Of a stretch of DNA of 8,306 bases, positions 1-5,427 are shown in pieces (the stretch's first letter is position 1; each line of letters starts with the position of its first letter). The DNA comes from Candidatus Falkowiibacteriota bacterium (GTDB lineage: Bacteria; Patescibacteriota; Patescibacteriia; Patescibacteriales; UBA12075): assembly GCA_003647675.1 (NCBI GenBank), contig QMNH01000039.1, positions 1 through 8,306 of the forward strand, given 5' to 3'. The translations under genes were made by a program, and so were the position numbers. The notes beneath the pieces are model-generated. The model made no database searches. It was not told where the DNA came from and saw only the letters and a list, made by a program, of their open reading frames with translations.

Positions 1-38
1 CTCTTAGTGGCTCTTTGACAATTTAATAATTTTAAGCA

Positions 39-44
39 AAGGAG
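39..44 (+). promoter_or_regulatory. Shine-Dalgarno site of the Ig-like gene
   Basis: AAGGAG lies 7 nt before the ATG at 52. The whole stretch AAGGAGATTTGTC before this ATG is nearly repeated before the next gene as AAGGAGATTTATC (752-764). Confidence 0.8.
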
Positions 45-51
45 ATTTGTC

Positions 52-753
52 ATGGCAAATTTAGAATTAAGCATAGTGTTGGCTAAAGATAATTATGTAG
101 TCCAATCTGGAAAATCAACATATATCCAGGCAATCGTTAAGGGCTGGATCAAGCCAAAAGAAAAAATTTTGTTATGGTCTGCCGAAAAAGGTTCGGTTGA
201 CAAAAACGGCAAATATATAGCGCCGGTCGTAAATGAGGATGATGTTGATGTGGTTACGGTCTGCTGCGCAGAAGATAGGGCAGTTGAAGAAAGTATAGGA
301 ATACAAATTGTCTTTACGGAAAGCACGGATGAATTTGTGCAAATTGGTGAAATAAAACCAATCGGGTTAAACGGACGATATGCAATAAATATTCAATGTC
401 TTAACAAAAAACAATTCGGGCATAAATGTTCTATTATTATCACCGATTACGATCAAGAAGCCGAAACAATATTACCGGACGCAACTTATACAAAAGAACC
501 AAGCGACAGCGAATCAAAACCAGCACCTGGAGTAATTCCAATTAGAAAATGGAGCGAATTTCAAATTCAGGTAAAAACATCAAAAATGGGCTTTGTTTCA
601 ATTCACTTAAAGCCTTTTACGGAAAAAATCAGAAAACTTCACGTAAGAATAAAAGGTTCAACAATTGACCGGGAAATAATTCTTAAAGGTCCGAAGCCAA
701 AAATTGAACTAAAAAAAGGAGCTGGTTTCTGGGCTAACGCATTACAAATATAA
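52..753 (+). CDS. Ig-like domain protein, otherwise unrecognised, no signal peptide
   Basis: A 233-residue soluble protein. Residues about 3-88 resemble a bacterial Ig-like (BIg2-type) fold: W42-S-A, then G47-S-V-D, N52-G53-K-Y, A57-P58 and the strand VVTV at 67-70, close to the family pattern of W-S, G-x-I/V-D, N-G-x-Y-x-A-P, V-T-V. Residues about 95-215 alternate hydrophobic and polar residues as in beta strands and may form one or two further beta domains. I do not recognise them. Such Ig-like modules usually sit in secreted or surface proteins, but there is no signal peptide or membrane segment here, so the protein is predicted cytoplasmic or exported by another route. The start is fixed by AAGGAG at 39-44, 7 nt before ATG. 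It is the first visible gene of a three-gene operon, and the stop codon TAA (751-753) is part of the next gene's ribosome binding site. It could also be a phage-type structural protein, but nothing else nearby looks viral. Reality of the gene is secure; function is unknown. Confidence 0.85.
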   Translation: MANLELSIVLAKDNYVVQSGKSTYIQAIVKGWIKPKEKILLWSAEKGSVDKNGKYIAPVVNEDDVDVVTVCCAEDRAVEESIGIQIVFTESTDEFVQIGEIKPIGLNGRYAINIQCLNKKQFGHKCSIIITDYDQEAETILPDATYTKEPSDSESKPAPGVIPIRKWSEFQIQVKTSKMGFVSIHLKPFTEKIRKLHVRIKGSTIDREIILKGPKPKIELKKGAGFWANALQI

Positions 754-764
754 GGAGATTTATC

Positions 765-1535
765 ATGAAATACAAAAATATAATTGTATTTACGGTGTTT
801 GTTCTATTTATTGCATTTATCGCAAGCTTATTTAACATTTTTGTTGGTTTTGCAATAATTTTTGCAATTACAGGAATTTCGGCATTTATCTATGTTGAAA
901 AGAATAACTTATTAAAAAAATATAAGGATTATATAGGTTTAGTTATTGCTCATGTAGGTGGCAATAACAATTACCGGCTGGCTATAATGGCAACTCTGAC
1001 GTTAATGTGTTTTTTTATCGCCATTAAAACTGGTCCTGGTAAACCGGTATTAATTACTGCCTATCATGATCTTACTGAAGAAATTGACCAACAATTAGAC
1101 AAACAACAAACTGAATCTCTGGAGTCGGCAAATAAAAAAATATATAAATTCTTTTGGGGCGAAGAAAAAACCAATGAAAAATTCAGTGCAGCACCAAATG
1201 ATAATACCGATAAAAGAGGAGGATGGTTTTGGTGGAAACTTTCTTTTATGTATTTATTTTTTACTATAATTTATATCATTCCGGCGTTTAGTGATGAAAT
1301 ACTAGATTTTATTAATGATATTATTATTCGTATAAAAAACATGAAAGATGAAATAAAATTAAAACTTCCGCCAGAGCCGGCCACACCAGGAGCTACAGTT
1401 ACCGGGACAGTAAAAACAACGCCTTTTTCCGGTTCAAAAATAGGCTGGTTCGGAAGATTATATGGCTCTGATCTGGCTTCAGAATTTACTATCAGGCTTT
1501 TGCAAGGGGTTGCGAAACTTTTCAGTAAAATATAG
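765..1535 (+). CDS. Four-helix membrane protein of unknown function
   Basis: A 256-residue protein whose family I do not recognise. Hydrophobic segments lie at about residues 6-24, 26-44, 71-88 and 155-174. The loop at 45-70 is rich in lysine, which by the positive-inside rule places it in the cytoplasm. The region 89-150, acidic and glutamine-rich, would then be outside, and the C-terminal part from 175 inside. Residues 201-224 form a proline-, threonine- and glycine-rich linker. The last 25 residues could form an amphipathic helix. The start is set by AAGGAG at 752-757, 7 nt before ATG, overlapping the stop of the upstream gene. Gaps of 11 nt upstream and 14 nt downstream show it belongs to an operon with both neighbours, so it is plausibly a membrane partner of the Ig-like protein and of the Cys4-domain membrane protein. 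No catalytic motif is visible. Confidence 0.85.
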   Translation: MKYKNIIVFTVFVLFIAFIASLFNIFVGFAIIFAITGISAFIYVEKNNLLKKYKDYIGLVIAHVGGNNNYRLAIMATLTLMCFFIAIKTGPGKPVLITAYHDLTEEIDQQLDKQQTESLESANKKIYKFFWGEEKTNEKFSAAPNDNTDKRGGWFWWKLSFMYLFFTIIYIIPAFSDEILDFINDIIIRIKNMKDEIKLKLPPEPATPGATVTGTVKTTPFSGSKIGWFGRLYGSDLASEFTIRLLQGVAKLFSKI

Positions 1536-1537
1536 AA

Positions 1538-1545
1538 AAGGAGGT
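1538..1545 (+). promoter_or_regulatory. Strong Shine-Dalgarno site
   Basis: AAGGAGGT is a near-complete anti-Shine-Dalgarno complement, 4 nt before the ATG at 1550. It is the strongest ribosome binding site in the window and decides the start of the five-helix membrane protein. Confidence 0.85.
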
Positions 1546-1549
1546 AAGA

Positions 1550-2692
1550 ATGAAAACTGATATTAAAAGTATTGGCCTTATGTTACTGTTTGCGATATTA
1601 TTCGCGGTAACATTAAGAATACTGATGCCTATTCCCATAGTCTCTTTAATAGCATTTATTATTTTTATGCTATTACTTGAAATTTCTTTCCAAGTTTTTG
1701 AAAAAGAAAGTGCAATAAAAAGAGGCTTCTCAAAAATAAAGGTATTTGCCGTCGGAATTATTCTTTATTTAGGCTTAAGAATTATATTCGGACATTTATT
1801 CGGCATGCCGCTGGTTGATGCAGTTGACGAAACAAATAAAATCGGGTTTTTTAACTTTCTGATAAGCAAAAAACTGCCCGAAAATATTGTCCTGGAAATT
1901 GCATTTATGCTTCCGGCGCTTGGCCTTACTTACTGGTTTGTTACTGGCGGAAAAAGAGCTAGAGGCTTTTTGTGGACAATGTCGTTTATTCTGTTTATGG
2001 TAATACTTTGGCAAATAAAACAACCTGGCCACAATCTGGCAATGGAACGCTTCGCTAAAGCAACTATCGGGCATCATGCCAGTAAACTGCAAATGGAATC
2101 CTTTATTAAGGAAACTGAAGCGGCCACTACCTGGGTGGGTCTCGGAGATGTACCGATTAACGCGGTATATGATATTGAGTATAATCAAGAGGGTGAAGTT
2201 AAATTTTTAAAAACAATTAAAACATTTAACGGCAAACCGATCTATGATATACTCAGCCCTCACACAGTTGTCCAAATGGCTGATCCGAACCAGAAACCGC
2301 TCATCTATAAAGGGCAAAATTTTATCCAGATCAAACTGCCGGATGAAACCGGAAATTTTGTCCATAGCAGAAAAGTCCATATTCCTGCTTCCTATGTCAC
2401 GCTTGAAAAAGGTTGGCCAAAGGGTATGAAGGCAGGCCAAAACCAAAAAGACTACATCGAATGCGGTCTTGGTCCCTCTCCGTCTTATATACTTAAACCA
2501 GGAGAATTTTCGCCTTTCTTAAGGGGTCAAAATAACGCTAATCAAATATTCCAAAGTAAATACGGTAAATACAAAGTTTGCTTTCGGAATAATAAATGTT
2601 ATTCTCCAAATAATACCCCGACTCACAGCCTCTCTGATTTTAGATTTCAGGGAATTACTAACTGTGATGTTAGAGCGTTCTTTGAATTATAA
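1550..2692 (+). CDS. Five-helix membrane protein with C-terminal Cys4 domain
   Basis: A 380-residue protein, not recognised as any named family. Predicted membrane helices are at about residues 8-26, 30-49, 65-84, 113-131 and 139-156. The loops at 51-64 (K/R-rich) and 133-138 (GGKRAR) are positively charged and should be cytoplasmic, which puts everything after about residue 157 outside the membrane. The soluble part begins with a helical stretch, followed at about 225-290 by a beta-rich region that could be SH3-like (weak). From D301 to the end comes an 80-residue domain with cysteines at 305, 344, 350 and 372. This domain is 67/80 identical to the end of the secreted protein encoded at 2882-3910. 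Four conserved cysteines on the outer side suggest two disulfides, or a metal site. It is the last gene of its operon, with a perfect hairpin terminator directly after it. Confidence 0.85.
   Translation: MKTDIKSIGLMLLFAILFAVTLRILMPIPIVSLIAFIIFMLLLEISFQVFEKESAIKRGFSKIKVFAVGIILYLGLRIIFGHLFGMPLVDAVDETNKIGFFNFLISKKLPENIVLEIAFMLPALGLTYWFVTGGKRARGFLWTMSFILFMVILWQIKQPGHNLAMERFAKATIGHHASKLQMESFIKETEAATTWVGLGDVPINAVYDIEYNQEGEVKFLKTIKTFNGKPIYDILSPHTVVQMADPNQKPLIYKGQNFIQIKLPDETGNFVHSRKVHIPASYVTLEKGWPKGMKAGQNQKDYIECGLGPSPSYILKPGEFSPFLRGQNNANQIFQSKYGKYKVCFRNNKCYSPNNTPTHSLSDFRFQGITNCDVRAFFEL
2450..2689 (+). repeat. Cys4 domain coding repeat, copy 1
   Basis: Codons 301-380 of the membrane protein. They match 3668-3907 at DNA level, including a 29-nt exact match (2534-2562 with 3752-3780). 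Between such blocks most differences fall at third codon positions, so the two copies have diverged under protein-level selection. The similarity starts abruptly at D301; the preceding residues are unrelated in the two proteins. Confidence 0.9.
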
Positions 2693-2698
2693 TCATTC

Positions 2699-2735
2699 AA
2701 CGGGAGAACAATATCACTATTGTTCTCCCGTTTTT
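2699..2735 (+). terminator. Intrinsic terminator of the three-gene operon
   Basis: A perfect 15-bp stem (2699-2713 with 2718-2732) and a 4-nt loop (tcac), followed by a T run ending at 2735. It begins 6 nt after the stop codon at 2690-2692. Its arms begin aacggga, as does the terminator at 3917-3955, so the terminator was probably duplicated together with the Cys4 domain. Confidence 0.93.
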
Positions 2736-2782
2736 ACTATCTAATATTTTTATTATTTAAAAACTAACATTAGTAATAACAA

Positions 2783-2810
2783 TTGACATTTAAATAAAAT
2801 AATGTATACT
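2783..2810 (+). promoter_or_regulatory. Sigma70-type promoter of the secreted TPR-like gene
   Basis: A consensus -35 box TTGACA (2783-2788), a 16-nt spacer and a -10 box TATACT (2805-2810). Transcription would start near 2817, giving a leader of roughly 65 nt before the ATG at 2882. The position just after a strong terminator supports an independent transcription unit. An 11-nt palindrome, GTATA-c-TATAC (2804-2814), overlaps the -10 box, and ACTAA-ca-TTAGT (2763-2774) lies upstream of the -35. Either could be an operator half, but both are short and AT-rich. Confidence 0.75.
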
Positions 2811-2869
2811 ATACACAAGAAATTACCATGTCCTTTTAAAACCATCAATCTCCAAAACAAATAAAAAAA

Positions 2870-2877
2870 GAGGTGAT
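2870..2877 (+). promoter_or_regulatory. Shine-Dalgarno site deciding the start at 2882
   Basis: GAGGTGAT is a full match to the anti-Shine-Dalgarno end, 4 nt before the ATG at 2882. An in-frame GTG at 2873 lies inside this site, so it cannot be the start. The protein therefore begins MKRKKT. Confidence 0.85.
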
Positions 2878-2881
2878 AATC

Positions 2882-3910
2882 ATGAAAAGAAAAAAAACGG
2901 TAATATTAATTGCGCTAACCGTAAGTATGTTTTTATTGACAATGCCAACAATTGCTTTTTCTAAAAGTGCGGAAAAATTAATCAAGAATGCGGTTTTACT
3001 TAGTAAAAAGGGCTCTAAAATGGAGGCTAGGGGCGTATTTGCCAAAGCAAAAAATCAAATAATTGAGGAATTATCTAAAAACCCCAATAATATTGAGGCT
3101 AATTACGCGTCTGCCCTTTACCAATTTTATTCCGGTAATCTTGAATCTGCCAATAATCGTTTTGAGCTGGTTTATACCTTGAGCCAGGGGAAAAAGGGGA
3201 AAGAAATATTTAACTTTTACCAAAAAGAAAGCCAGGAAGCAATGTTAAATCATAATTGGAAGCGATACATTAATCTCTCGGTTGCTTCTTACAAGTTTAT
3301 CCATGACTCTTCGCGCAAAAAATTGGCGGCAAATAATTTTTATACGCTTGGAAAAAACTGGCTTAACAAAGGTGAATACCATATTGCCAAAAAATATTTT
3401 ATTGCCGCCAAAACACTTGACGCAAGTTATTCCAGTAAAAACGCGAATGCTTTTATACAATCAGCCAATTCTCAAAATTCAGCTAATGCCAAATTAATTC
3501 TTTTATCTAAAGCTCTAGAAATGGATACTAGTCTGGAAAAAGAAATAACTCAAAAAACCGGCCTTTATTTAAAAAAAAATAAAATTAAAAAGGCCCAAAT
3601 CACCAAAGAATTAAATCAATTTCCCGGAAAAATTATTCCTATTATATCAAAAATTGCCTGGCCCCCGGACTACATTGAATGTGGTCTCGGTCCTTCACGG
3701 TCTTTTATTCTTAAGCCAGGAGAATTTTCACCTTATTTAAAGGGTCAAAAAAACGCTAATCAAATATTCCAAAGTAAATATGGTAAATACAAAGTTTGCT
3801 TTCGAAATGGTAAGTGTTACTCTCCTGATAAAGTTCCTGCTTATAGCCTTTCTGACTTTAGATTTCAAGGAATTACCAACTGTGATGTTAGGGCGTTTTT
3901 TAAACAATAA
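2882..3910 (+). CDS. Secreted TPR-like protein with C-terminal Cys4 domain
   Basis: A 342-residue protein from the ATG at 2882. Residues 1-27 form a typical Sec signal peptide: KRKK, a long hydrophobic core, then a likely cut after AFS. There is no lipobox cysteine. Residues about 30-245 are helical with TPR-like repeats, clearest at 149-181 (A-x2-FYTLG, then KGEY, AKKYF and AAKTLD) and at 71-101. TPR arrays bind other proteins. From D263 to the end is the Cys4 domain (Cys 267, 306, 312, 334), 67/80 identical to the end of the membrane protein at 1550-2692. The gene has its own promoter and terminator, so it is regulated separately from the operon before it. I infer that it works outside the cytoplasmic membrane, perhaps in the same assembly as the membrane-bound paralogue. 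The exact function is unknown. Confidence 0.88.
   Translation: MKRKKTVILIALTVSMFLLTMPTIAFSKSAEKLIKNAVLLSKKGSKMEARGVFAKAKNQIIEELSKNPNNIEANYASALYQFYSGNLESANNRFELVYTLSQGKKGKEIFNFYQKESQEAMLNHNWKRYINLSVASYKFIHDSSRKKLAANNFYTLGKNWLNKGEYHIAKKYFIAAKTLDASYSSKNANAFIQSANSQNSANAKLILLSKALEMDTSLEKEITQKTGLYLKKNKIKKAQITKELNQFPGKIIPIISKIAWPPDYIECGLGPSRSFILKPGEFSPYLKGQKNANQIFQSKYGKYKVCFRNGKCYSPDKVPAYSLSDFRFQGITNCDVRAFFKQ
3668..3907 (+). repeat. Cys4 domain coding repeat, copy 2
   Basis: Codons 263-342 of the secreted protein, matching 2450-2689. Conserved landmarks include DYIECGLGPS at the start, ILKPGEFSP, a block around IFQSKYGKYKVCFRN, and SLSDFRFQGITNCDVRAFF near the end. All four cysteines are kept. The 13 differences are mostly conservative (Y/F, R/K) or fall in the short loop after KCYSP and at the last two residues. 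Confidence 0.9.
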
Positions 3911-3916
3911 TTGCTG

Positions 3917-3955
3917 AACGGGAAAACAATAATAATATTGTTTTCCCGTTTTTTT
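3917..3955 (+). terminator. Intrinsic terminator after the secreted TPR-like gene
   Basis: A perfect 15-bp stem (3917-3931 with 3936-3950) and a 4-nt loop, running into seven Ts (3949-3955). Stem length and loop length equal those of the terminator at 2699-2735, and the outer arm sequence aacggga is the same. Confidence 0.93.
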
Positions 3956-3962
3956 CTTGTTT

Positions 3963-3990
3963 TTGCTTTATTTATATTAATATATATGAT
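3963..3990 (+). promoter_or_regulatory. Possible promoter of the VirB2-like gene
   Basis: TTGCTT (3963-3968), 16 nt, TATGAT (3985-3990). It lies just after a terminator and 33 nt before the ATG at 4024, so position supports it. The boxes are imperfect and the region is almost pure AT, so a chance match is possible. Confidence 0.4.
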
Positions 3991-4023
3991 AAAATTAAAT
4001 TATCAAATATTTACTAAATCTAT

Positions 4024-4428
4024 ATGAAAAAAAAATTTTCACTAATTTTAATAATAATCATATTTTTTGTAATATTATTAAATGTGTCTTTTGTAGACGC
4101 TACGGAGTACAATGCAGACGGTTCTATTAAAAAATCTTCGAGTCCCGTTGAACTTAAAAACCCCCTCGGAGGCACTGGCCCTGCCGATGTAAATAAGGTT
4201 ATTGGCCAGGTCATAAACGGAGTTTTAGGCATAGTCGGGTCTTTGGCCTTATTAATGTTTATCTACGGCGGTTTTACCTGGATGACCGCGGCCGGAAGCA
4301 GTGAAAAAGTGACTAAAGGCAAAGATATACTGGTTTGGGCTGTAGTTGGGCTAATTGTCATATTTATGTCTTATGCCTTTGTGCGCCTAATTCTAGTAGA
4401 CATACTGAAAGGAAGCGCAAGCGGATAA
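4024..4428 (+). CDS. VirB2/TrbC-like pilin-type small membrane protein
   Basis: A 134-residue protein with a signal peptide at residues 1-26 (KKK, hydrophobic core, cut near VDA). Then comes a polar segment of about 35 residues and two membrane helices at about 64-86 and 102-124, joined by a short charged turn. The sequence GGFTWMTAAGSSEKVTKGK (82-100) across the first helix end and turn is characteristic of VirB2/TrbC-like proteins in CPR genomes, often labelled pilin. VirB2/TrbC proteins are pilin subunits of type IV secretion. Whether this one builds a filament is unknown, and no VirB4 or other secretion gene lies here. There is no Shine-Dalgarno site. It shares the core motif with the protein at 6460-6912. 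A terminator follows after 34 nt. Confidence 0.82.
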   Translation: MKKKFSLILIIIIFFVILLNVSFVDATEYNADGSIKKSSSPVELKNPLGGTGPADVNKVIGQVINGVLGIVGSLALLMFIYGGFTWMTAAGSSEKVTKGKDILVWAVVGLIVIFMSYAFVRLILVDILKGSASG

Positions 4429-4462
4429 ACAACAATTTTATACACAACTTATATAAAAACAA

Positions 4463-4489
4463 AAAAAAGACGGTAAAACCGTCTTTTTT
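4463..4489. terminator. Bidirectional terminator between converging genes
   Basis: A 6-bp GC-containing stem, gacggt/accgtc (4469-4474 with 4478-4483), with an aaa loop. It is flanked by an A run before (4461-4468) and a T run after (4484-4489). The flanks give a U tract on either strand, so it can end the + strand VirB2-like gene and the minus-strand cluster ending with the sugar kinase. Confidence 0.9.
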
Positions 4490-4493
4490 GTTT

Positions 4494-4531
4494 AAATCCG
4501 AAACAAAACAAAATCCGAAATTCGAATATCG
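4494..4531 (+). repeat. Rearranged fragment of the intergenic repeat family
   Basis: Contains aaatccgaaacaa (4494-4506) and cgaaattcgaatatcg (4516-4531). Both motifs occur exactly in the left arm of the palindrome at 6952-7075 (at 6968-6980 and 6952-6967), but in the opposite order. The fragment sits between the bidirectional terminator and the kinase stop codon, 3 nt away from the latter. Confidence 0.7.
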
Positions 4532-4534
4532 TGC

Positions 4535-5398
4535 TTATTCCATAAGCATCGCCGCTCCAATCGCCCCGGCATATTCGCCTAATTTTGATTTTAAAAACTT
4601 AATTTTTTTTCTGGTTTCGGATGATTCAATATGCTGGCGCATTACCTTTTTAACTTTTGATAAAAATAAATCGCTTGATTCCACCACCCCGCCGCCGATT
4701 ATTATCGCCTCCGGATCTATTAAATTAACAATATTGGCCAAAGCCAAACCTAAAATATTTCCCAATTCCTGAAAAGTTTTTTCTGCTAAAACATCGCCGC
4801 GGTAGGCCTCCTCCGCTATTGAAGAAGGATTGCCTTGGGTTAATTTATGGTAAGCTTCCTCCAGCCCAATCTCATTGCTAAAATCTATTATCATCTCCCC
4901 CGGCTCGCCGCCGCCGCCAGTGGCTCCGCCGTAAACATCATTATTAATCCACCAACCGCCGCCAATCCCAGTGCCAACCGTAAAACCGTAAATATTTTTA
5001 AATTTTTTCCCGGCACCTAGTCTTGCTTCAGCCTTAATAAAACAATTCACGTCATTATCCATTAAAACCGGCATTCCGATTTTTTCCGCCAGCTTATCGG
5101 CAATATTTTCCTTGTTTACAATTGTTAAATTCGGCGAATTCAGCACCTGCCGCCGGCTTGAATCAAGTACCCCGGCCATGCCCAAACCGATGCCTTTAAT
5201 TTTAACTTTGTCTTCTTTCGCTTTCTCCTGCAATGGCTCTATAAGAGCATTCATCATTATCATAAATTTCTCTAAATTATCTTTCGGGGTTGCCAAAGAA
5301 TAATCAGCCACAACTTTTTCACCGTTAAATAAAACTGCTTTCATGTTTGTCCCTCCTATATCTATACCGATGGTATATTGTTTTATTTTCTTACTCAT
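4535..5398 (-). CDS. ROK-family sugar kinase (glucokinase-like)
   Basis: A 287-residue cytoplasmic kinase of usual ROK length. ROK kinases transfer phosphate from ATP to a hexose or N-acetylhexosamine. Visible motifs are the ATP-binding DIGGTNMK (13-20), GLGMAG (71-76), the catalytic region DNDVN with likely base D116 (114-118), GTGIGGG (142-148), GEPGEM (164-169) and IIIGGGV for the adenosine site (232-238). The family's zinc motif (His in GExGH and CxCGxxGCxE) is absent: the His position is Ile and the region reads as IGLEEAYHKL. The substrate therefore cannot be named with confidence. ATG 5396-5398 has no Shine-Dalgarno site but has TATAAT 5 nt upstream. It is the last gene of the minus cluster, 29 nt after the glycoside-hydrolase-like gene. 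Confidence 0.9.
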   Translation of the reverse strand: MSKKIKQYTIGIDIGGTNMKAVLFNGEKVVADYSLATPKDNLEKFMIMMNALIEPLQEKAKEDKVKIKGIGLGMAGVLDSSRRQVLNSPNLTIVNKENIADKLAEKIGMPVLMDNDVNCFIKAEARLGAGKKFKNIYGFTVGTGIGGGWWINNDVYGGATGGGGEPGEMIIDFSNEIGLEEAYHKLTQGNPSSIAEEAYRGDVLAEKTFQELGNILGLALANIVNLIDPEAIIIGGGVVESSDLFLSKVKKVMRQHIESSETRKKIKFLKSKLGEYAGAIGAAMLME

Positions 5399-5403
5399 AG
5401 GAA

Positions 5404-5419
5404 ATTATAATAAATTATA
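5404..5419 (-). promoter_or_regulatory. Tandem TATAAT boxes before the sugar kinase
   Basis: On the minus strand, TATAAT occurs at 5409-5404 and again at 5419-5414, in a direct repeat of period 10. The nearer box ends 5 nt before the ATG (5398), so transcription would start at or next to the ATG, giving a leaderless mRNA. The farther box would give a leader of about 9 nt. No good -35 is visible. Confidence 0.5.
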
Positions 5420-5427
5420 ATAAATAT

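Noticed and set aside
15..30. TTGACA at 15-20 as promoter of the first gene
   Set aside because: No acceptable -10 box lies 16-18 nt downstream; that position is aaagga, overlapping the ribosome binding site. The TAATAA nearby is too close.
1796..2446. Antisense open frames within the five-helix membrane protein gene
   Set aside because: They are shadows of a gene supported by its ribosome binding site, helix pattern and a conserved paralogous domain.
2873..2875. GTG start for the secreted TPR-like protein
   Set aside because: It lies within the Shine-Dalgarno sequence GAGGTGAT; the ATG at 2882 has proper spacing.
4335..4772. Open frame overlapping the end of the first VirB2-like gene and running into the kinase gene
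   Set aside because: It crosses a terminator and a repeat, lies antisense to the kinase, and its product is low-complexity and unlike any family.
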